Part shown: in pieces, positions 61,115-64,000 of the stretch
How the letters are laid out: every line of letters begins with the position of its first letter
Position numbering within the stretch: the first letter of the stretch is position 1
Assembly: GCA_050729835.1 (NCBI GenBank)
Contig: JBOHLS010000013.1
Coordinates: 1 to 64,000 of the forward strand
Length of the DNA: 64,000 nucleotides
Reading direction: 5' to 3'
Origin: REEB95 sp050729835
Lineage (GTDB): Bacteria; Pseudomonadota; Alphaproteobacteria; ATCC43930; CGMCC-115725
Program-made: the position numbers and the translations under genes
The notes under the pieces: generated by a model
What the model was told of the DNA's origin: nothing
The model's input: only the letters and a program-made list of their open reading frames with translations
Databases searched by the model: none

Positions 61115-61596
61115 CGGCTACCACGCCTGCCAGCAGTGCCGGCCGCGTTGGTCGCACTCTCTCGCACTGTGCGACGGATTACTGCTATCTCCGTTGTTAG
61201 CCGCATTTGCGTGGCAGCAAATGTCTCTCCCGCGATTTGAGGGGGATGCAGTAACCATGGCTGCGTTGAACGGTTCCGACAACACAGCAACGGCAAGCTA
61301 TGCGGGCTCTTCGCCATTCTAAATAATTTCTCCAACCTGAGCCGGCGGGTAGACAATGATGATTGGTCTGCAACAGATGCATCGTGCGGATTTTGGAGTC
61401 CGTGCGACACCACGTCCTGACCGCTCTGTGGCGTTCTCATTTGGAGCGCAGGGCAGAGAACACCCGATAAGATCAATCCGCCGTCCTCTATAGCCGCAGC
61501 CGCGATCCCGTATTGTAGTCAGATTTCGACGGGCCAAAGTTGTGATGCCCGACCCGGCGCCATGGCAACGGTTAGCCTAGCACCGCGACCAAAGGT
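61115..61596. other. 482-base stretch without an identifiable gene
   Basis: No ORF here has a convincing start, ribosome site and composition. A 72-codon minus-strand frame (61319-61537) rich in Cys and Arg is the longest, but looks unlike the neighbours' codon use and is not assigned. GC content is visibly below the chromosomal genes. No terminator with a T tract is seen. Confidence 0.4.
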
Positions 61597-62250
61597 CTAC
61601 TGTTTGAACAATTTTTGCATTGCCTTGGTAATCCATTCCCAATCTGACTCACTCTCGAAGCCAAGACTTCGGAATTTCCGGATTACCTCTAAGATCTTTT
61701 CCCCTGTATCCGCCGCAGCAGTATCACCTGTCCGTCTCATCTTGTCGCAATAATGCGCAACCTTTTGCTCGGCGGCGTTTCCATATTTTAAGATCATTTC
61801 GTGCGCTGCGCGCTCAATCGGGTCCGATACCTGCGAAGATTTACTCGGTTCAGTTGATCCTACTGGCTCACCAGTCTCTGAACCTGATGAACCTGACGTA
61901 GGCGGCACGATTCGACCACCTTCTGTGCCTCGGTCTGATGCCGACAATATTTGCAGCTCAGACAGCATTGACCGGCAATCTCGCGTGTTCGCCTCTATAT
62001 CGATGAAGACCTCTATTAGCTCACCCTGAGCAATCTCGAAGAGGCTGCCGATCATCATCAGTAATCCGCCTAGCACACAGACAGTACGCGCGAGCTGTAT
62101 GCTCAATCCAAAATCGGCAGCAACTGGCGTCATAGTTGCGTTATCTACAAAAATGCCGACAACAATCACGACCACTGAAAAAAGGAACGTAAGGCCACCT
62201 ATAAGCTCGACCACGGATGCAATCAGCTTCAGCGCAGGATATCTAAACAT
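61597..62250 (-). CDS. Unknown protein with two membrane segments
   Basis: A 217-residue protein: two membrane helices (~residues 10-35 and 53-75) joined by a short polar loop, then an acidic, Ser/Gly/Thr-rich linker (~100-145) and a helical C-terminal domain (ERAAHEMILKYGNAAEQKV... GFESESDWEWITKAMQKLF, given in pieces). GGTGA precedes the ATG. Lower GC than core genes suggests recent gain. No family recognised. Confidence 0.65.
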   Translation of the reverse strand: MFRYPALKLIASVVELIGGLTFLFSVVVIVVGIFVDNATMTPVAADFGLSIQLARTVCVLGGLLMMIGSLFEIAQGELIEVFIDIEANTRDCRSMLSELQILSASDRGTEGGRIVPPTSGSSGSETGEPVGSTEPSKSSQVSDPIERAAHEMILKYGNAAEQKVAHYCDKMRRTGDTAAADTGEKILEVIRKFRSLGFESESDWEWITKAMQKLFKQ

Positions 62251-62312
62251 GTTTCACCGTTCGATCCCTTCGACCCAATATCGCTCACCAGTGAGAGGGC
62301 ATTTTGTGCAGT

Positions 62313-62453
62313 ATGCCCCGCGCCGGCGCCAACATCGTCATCGATCTGCCCGAGGGGCTGACCGCGATTCACTGCCCGAAGTGCGGACGCATGGGGCGCT
62401 ACCGCAGCTTTAATACTCCCGTAGTTCCTCGCGCCCTCGCGCGCGTTAAATAA
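62313..62453 (+). pseudogene. Zinc-ribbon protein remnant
   Basis: A 46-codon frame whose first ~33 codons have high-GC, chromosome-like codon use and encode ANIVIDLPEGLTAIHCPKCGRMGRYRS, given here as IDLPEGLTAIHCPKCGR, a start of a zinc-ribbon-like protein. The rest is antisense to the convergent zinc-ribbon gene. The second metal-binding half is absent, so this is probably a broken gene cut at about base 62410. Confidence 0.4.
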
Positions 62454-62641
62454 TCACGCCAGAATTGTCGTCGAGACGGATGATCCTTTAGCTCTTGTTC
62501 TACGGTTCCACCAAGATCAAAGACCGTGTCCACCGGGCAGTCATACGAGGTGTGATCCCCGGTACGCGGGAATTTCTTCGCTTTGCTTCCGCACAACGGG
62601 CAAGTAGTCATCTCAAGAGTCTCGGGCATGTCGGTGGTCAC
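62399..62641 (-). CDS. Small zinc-ribbon protein
   Basis: An 80-residue protein with CPLCGSKAKKFPRTGDHTSYDCP (C14, C17 and a third Cys near 34), a partial zinc ribbon, then a helix ending in FWRDYLTRARARG. It starts 15 bases after the Rap1a-like gene ends and may be co-transcribed with it. Function unknown. Confidence 0.55.
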   Translation of the reverse strand: MTTDMPETLEMTTCPLCGSKAKKFPRTGDHTSYDCPVDTVFDLGGTVEQELKDHPSRRQFWRDYLTRARARGTTGVLKLR

Positions 62642-62656
62642 CTATTCATCCGTGTC

Positions 62657-63100
62657 CTAATGCGGCTTTTGACATGGAAATGCATTGAACACTGCAAAGG
62701 CCGCGATCAGCCCGGCCGAATGTGAGGCCGCATCGGTATGCGTCGTCATCCATGCGTTAAAGAAGCGTCGAGCATCAGGGACGCTAATCGGGGTATCGTC
62801 GGACATACAAGTTGGCTTTCCACCGCGACTCATTTCTTGCATGATGTACAGTCCGTCGGTTAGGCCGCGAAAATACATATTGCACAGCTGGTCATTTGAT
62901 CCCGTGGCATCGGATAGAAGGCACGCTTTGTAAAGTAGCCCGGCGGTTAGATTATCGTTGGAGATTGGGCTTTGTTGTTGCGCGGATGCCGTAGAAGCAA
63001 GCGCTAGTGGTGAGATTCTGACGCTTGGTTCCCGGCCGACGAGCGGACCTTCCGAATGACAGAGTTGGGTGGTGAGCGGACCTTCGCTTCCGCTCACCAC
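62657..63100 (-). CDS. Rap1a/Tai-like secreted protein, damaged 5' end
   Basis: From about residue 40 on it resembles the Rap1a/Tai immunity-type fold: LTAGLLYKACLLSD, CNMYFRGLTDGLYIMQEM, CMSDDTPISVPDARRFFNAWM, with paired cysteines. Rap1a/Tai proteins neutralise type VI amidase effectors, but most family members are uncharacterised periplasmic proteins. Only the end of a signal peptide (LALASTASA) remains; the residues before it come from a repeat cluster at 63038-63100. The original start seems lost, so expression as drawn is doubtful. Confidence 0.5.
   Translation of the reverse strand: MVSGSEGPLTTQLCHSEGPLVGREPSVRISPLALASTASAQQQSPISNDNLTAGLLYKACLLSDATGSNDQLCNMYFRGLTDGLYIMQEMSRGGKPTCMSDDTPISVPDARRFFNAWMTTHTDAASHSAGLIAAFAVFNAFPCQKPH
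63038..63100. repeat. Short repeat cluster with perfect hairpin
   Basis: GAGCGGACCTT occurs twice (63041-63051 and 63074-63084). The second copy is part of a perfect 12-bp inverted repeat, GTGGTGAGCGGA (63069-63080) with TCCGCTCACCAC (63089-63100). It sits exactly at the broken 5' end of the Rap1a-like gene and near the boundary with the aldo/keto reductase, as an excision scar or mobile repeat remnant might. Confidence 0.6.
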
Positions 63101-63144
63101 GGCAGGTGTGAAATGCGGCTTAGCTTCGAGACGGGAGCGGCAGG

Positions 63145-64000
63145 TCAGGCGTCGACCATGCCAAGAGCCGCGGCCTGGAGACGTTCGCCTTGGACCGGAA
63201 TGCGGGCGAGCGCGGCCTCGATCTGCTGTAGGTCGGCTCCGGTGAGGATGACGTCGGTGGCGCCCAGGTTTTCCTCAAGCCGATGCAGCTTGGTCGTGCC
63301 CGGGATTGGCACGATCCACGGCTTCTGAGCCAGCAGCCACGCCAGAGCGAGTTGGGCTGGCGTCGCCCCCTTACCGGCTGCTATCCGCGTCAGGGTATCG
63401 ACCAGCGCCATATTGGTGGCGCGGGCCTCCGGCGAAAAGCGAGGGCCGCTGCTGCGGAAGTCCGAGGCGTCGATCTTGGTGTCGGCCGTGATGGCTCCGG
63501 TCAGGAACCCGGCTCCCAGCGGGCTCCATGGAACGAACCCGATGCCCAGATCCTCGCAGGTTGCCAGAATACCGTTGTGCTCAACATCCCGCGTCCACAG
63601 CGAATATTCGCTTTGGATGGCCGCGACGGGCTGAACGGCGTGGGCGCGACGGATCGTTTGCGCGCTGGCTTCCGACAGGCCCCAGTGTTTGACTTTGCCT
63701 TCGGTGATGAGCTCGCCCACACCGCCGGCAACCTCCTCGATCGGCACATTGGGATCGACCCGGTGTTGGTACAGCAGGTCGATGACGTCGACCTTCAGCC
63801 GCGTCAGGCTACCGTCGACCGCCTTGCGAATCGTTTCCGGCCGGCTGTCGAGCCCGCTACGCGATCCGTCGGGCTTGAGGTCGAAACCAAACTTGGTGGC
63901 GATCACGACCTGGTCACGTACTGGGGCCAATGCGTCACCGACCAGGTCCTCATTGATATAGGGCCCATAGACCTCGGCGGTGTCGAAGAAGGTCACACCG
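63145..64000 (-). CDS. Aldo/keto reductase (partial)
   Basis: The C-terminal ~285 residues of an AKR of the YakC/AKR13 type; its start lies beyond the right edge. The catalytic tetrad is visible: D and Y in FFDTAEVYGPY, K in VIATKFG and H in LLYQHRVDP. The cofactor-binding end has VPIPGTTKLHRLEENL. It reduces aldehydes or ketones with NADPH; substrate unknown. Composition is again GC-rich, so core-like sequence has resumed. Confidence 0.9.
   Translation of the reverse strand, partial: GVTFFDTAEVYGPYINEDLVGDALAPVRDQVVIATKFGFDLKPDGSRSGLDSRPETIRKAVDGSLTRLKVDVIDLLYQHRVDPNVPIEEVAGGVGELITEGKVKHWGLSEASAQTIRRAHAVQPVAAIQSEYSLWTRDVEHNGILATCEDLGIGFVPWSPLGAGFLTGAITADTKIDASDFRSSGPRFSPEARATNMALVDTLTRIAAGKGATPAQLALAWLLAQKPWIVPIPGTTKLHRLEENLGATDVILTGADLQQIEAALARIPVQGERLQAAALGMVDA

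Noticed and set aside
61319..61537. 72-codon minus-strand ORF rich in Cys and Arg
   Set aside because: Composition looks random and no ribosome site or family is evident; only mentioned within the empty stretch.
60246..63130. Complete integrated mobile element
   Set aside because: No integrase, transposase or duplicated tRNA end is visible within the window, so only an accessory segment is claimed.

Overview
This is a GC-rich, densely coding alphaproteobacterial chromosome segment. Several features point to that class: a two-piece (circularly permuted) ssrA gene beside an alphaproteobacterial-type SspB, CpdR, GapR (DUF2312), an αr8/MmgR (suhB-type) small RNA, DUF1244 and DUF4169 proteins, and the run ilvB-ilvH-ilvC-leuA-mreBCD-mrdA-rodA. 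The leuA-mreB adjacency and the single-subunit metabolic genes suggest a Rhodospirillales- or Reyranella-like organism, but that placement is inference.

Layout. 1-2.3 kb: the end of a histidine kinase, a MetE-like zinc protein, and a junction near 1889 where a beta-CASP metallo-beta-lactamase gene and a response-regulator gene both stop abruptly. 2.3-9.6 kb: a catabolic block with an MFS carboxylate transporter, a 4,5-dihydroxyphthalate decarboxylase-like protein, a LigJ-type 4-oxalomesaconate hydratase, an HpcH/HpaI aldolase, a BKACE enzyme, a D-2-hydroxyacid dehydrogenase and a family III CoA transferase. 9.7-17.2 kb: an αr8-type sRNA, GNAT, N-formylglutamate amidohydrolase, cpdR, tRNA-Val, a BtuF-like protein, a UDP-diacylglucosamine-type phosphatase plus glycosyltransferase, an aminotransferase and rpmJ. 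17.2-29.5 kb: glycolate oxidase glcDEF, a DUF1800/DUF1501 pair, pyruvate kinase and glycerate 2-kinase (together a route glycolate to glyoxylate to glycerate to 2-phosphoglycerate to pyruvate if the missing steps lie elsewhere), DUF1244 and gapR. 29.5-37.5 kb: HIT, macro domain, fumC, an ECF sigma/anti-sigma/periplasmic sensor cassette, class I fumarase, and a second ECF gene that, with the gene after it, carries an apparent single-base frameshift. 37.5-41.5 kb: sspB, ssrA, thyX and a LemA/TPM cluster. 41.5-60.2 kb: core housekeeping genes (mrp, hflKC, degP, marC, serB, miaA, branched-chain amino acid synthesis, cell-shape operon, tRNA-Lys).

60.2-63.1 kb, just after tRNA-Lys, looks like accessory DNA. 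It has lower GC, a repetitive lipoprotein with an FNR/FixK-type box at its start, an unknown two-helix membrane protein, two zinc-ribbon ORFs (one a remnant) and a Rap1a/Tai-like secreted protein whose 5' end is broken at a short repeat cluster. The window ends inside an aldo/keto reductase. The proteolysis theme is strong: ssrA, its SspB adaptor and the ClpXP regulator CpdR all lie within 27 kb. I did not find a clear CRISPR array, intact insertion sequence, prophage or recognised defence system. The most worthwhile leads are the catabolic block, the FNR-box lipoprotein locus and the paired frameshifts.
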